The position numbers were made by a program, and so were the translations under genes. Under the pieces are notes generated by a model. It was not told the origin of the DNA. It saw only the letters and a list, made by a program, of their open reading frames with translations, and did not search any database. From Salticus scenicus (Eukaryota; Arthropoda; Arachnida; Araneae; Salticidae): 64,000 nucleotides of DNA. The stretch spans positions 36,207,763 through 36,271,762 of the forward strand of contig OZ005654.1 of the NCBI GenBank assembly GCA_963930645.1, in the 5' to 3' direction. This document shows, in pieces, positions 63,271-64,000 of the stretch (its first letter is position 1; each line of letters begins with the position of its first letter).

Positions 63271-63799
63271 CTCAGGAATGAAAAAGACCCTATACTGTGT
63301 AAAGACACTTCTGGCATTTACAAAATATACTTTAACTTTGAGGACAAATCACAAGCTTGCTACATAGGAATGACTAAAAGACCCATAAAAGAACATGAAA
63401 AAGAACATATGTCAGATCTTAAGTTTAATAAATTTTCTAACGCGCTTCTACCACCCATAACAATAATCCCATTAACCTTAACACCATTAATATTCAAAAA
63501 ATTGCCCCCGATAACAATCACAAAATTTGCTTTAAAGCGCGAAGCCATAGGAATCCTAACCACTTTTCCTTTTAACGACCATGAACACAGCTTAATTCTT
63601 GAAGATTGGCAACAGCTATTAAAAATCAAGAAATGAAGTGAAGTTGGAACGACTGCAAGGGAGGAATGTTTACTTTAGAGGTGTCAGCAAAGTGTAGTCG
63701 TCATTTCAACGCTGAAGAGGGCTGTGATAAGCATGCCGAAATATATTCGTTTTTATGAAAAGGATAAATATAAGGTATTTAAATTTAAATTGTAAATAA
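63240..63799 (+). pseudogene. Penelope-like element 3' part with GIY-YIG endonuclease (copy 2)
   Basis: The frame is open from about 63244 to 63636: upstream residues VFQHLRNEKDPI lead into TSGIYKIYF, then CYIGMTKRPIKEHEKEH, and a tail ending KIKK and stop. This is longer than copy 1 and preserves the end of the protein, where REAIGILTTFPFNDHEHS lies. The conserved tail CGCTGAAGAGGGCTG, GCATGCCGAAATATATTCG follows. No reverse transcriptase is present. Copies 1 and 2 share ~480 bp of inverted sequence. Confidence 0.87.
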
Positions 63800-64000
63800 T
63801 GAGATTTGGATGACCTTGATAAAGTACCTTAAGGTCCAATTTTTAAATTTGCTACAAAAGTGTTATATTATTATTAAGTTTCTCTTGTTAAAAGACATGA
63901 AATTCCAGAGCTGCCAACCTAATCTGTAGGATTGTTAGTACTGCCCCTTTTCCCACATAACTTAATTTTTAGAGTAAATCCCTACAAATGTATTTACGAT
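63800..64000. other. Right edge, nothing recognised
   Basis: AT-rich, no feature seen. Confidence 0.5.

Noticed and set aside
1..64000. CRISPR arrays, operons or bacterial genes
   Set aside because: Introns, SINEs, satellites and LTR elements show a eukaryotic nuclear genome; regular repeats seen are satellites and minisatellites without spacers.

Overview
The window is AT-rich eukaryotic nuclear DNA with introns, dense in transposable elements, and looks like an arthropod genome. A chelicerate is my best guess, from the mix of hAT, pogo, Tc1/mariner, Penelope-like, Copia and RTE-type remnants, but no single locus proves it. There is one recognisable conserved cellular gene, NOP16 (nucleolar protein 16), on the + strand. 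It has five coding exons from 16608 to 31955 and encodes 183 residues. Almost everything else is mobile or repetitive DNA, and much of NOP16's intron sequence is made of such elements.

Left part (1-16.6 kb): about 1.6 kb of satellite made of ~148 bp monomers in an alternating A/B order (905-2560). Next comes a hAT-like terminal fragment and a Copia-type LTR retrotransposon (3285-10072). Its single reading frame is interrupted only by one TGA, in the context TGA-CTAG, between integrase and reverse transcriptase. A 3' LTR is visible but no 5' LTR. Then follow a DUF4817-type fragment, a 2 kb fold-back element holding a tRNA-derived SINE with an 11 bp target-site duplication (TSD), two MITEs, and a 0.4 kb sequence present twice in direct orientation.

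Middle (16.6-34.6 kb): NOP16. Intron 2 holds a 1.37 kb hAT relic (TSD GCTTTGGG) with a second terminal-inverted-repeat element inserted in its right end. Introns 3 and 4 hold a 107 bp-armed fold-back with a 13 bp TSD, mariner-like, pogo-like and hAT-like elements, a Helitron Rep fragment and a G-run minisatellite. A GC-rich stretch with a CACGTG E-box lies just upstream of the start codon.

Right part (34.6-64 kb): a tRNA-Asn-like sequence next to a perfect 60 bp inverted repeat. A roughly 7.2 kb nested palindromic element (37.6-44.8 kb) carries an internally deleted LINE in one arm. A 3.5 kb hAT relic (44.8-48.3 kb, TSD ACTGCTAG) carries a pogo-like MITE. Further on are a broken Tc1-like transposase, several MITEs with clear TSDs, and palindromic Penelope-like loci, ending in two head-to-head copies of a GIY-YIG endonuclease region (62.7-63.8 kb).

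All calls come from reading the sequence. Family names rest on recognised motifs, terminal repeats and target-site duplications; no database search was run.
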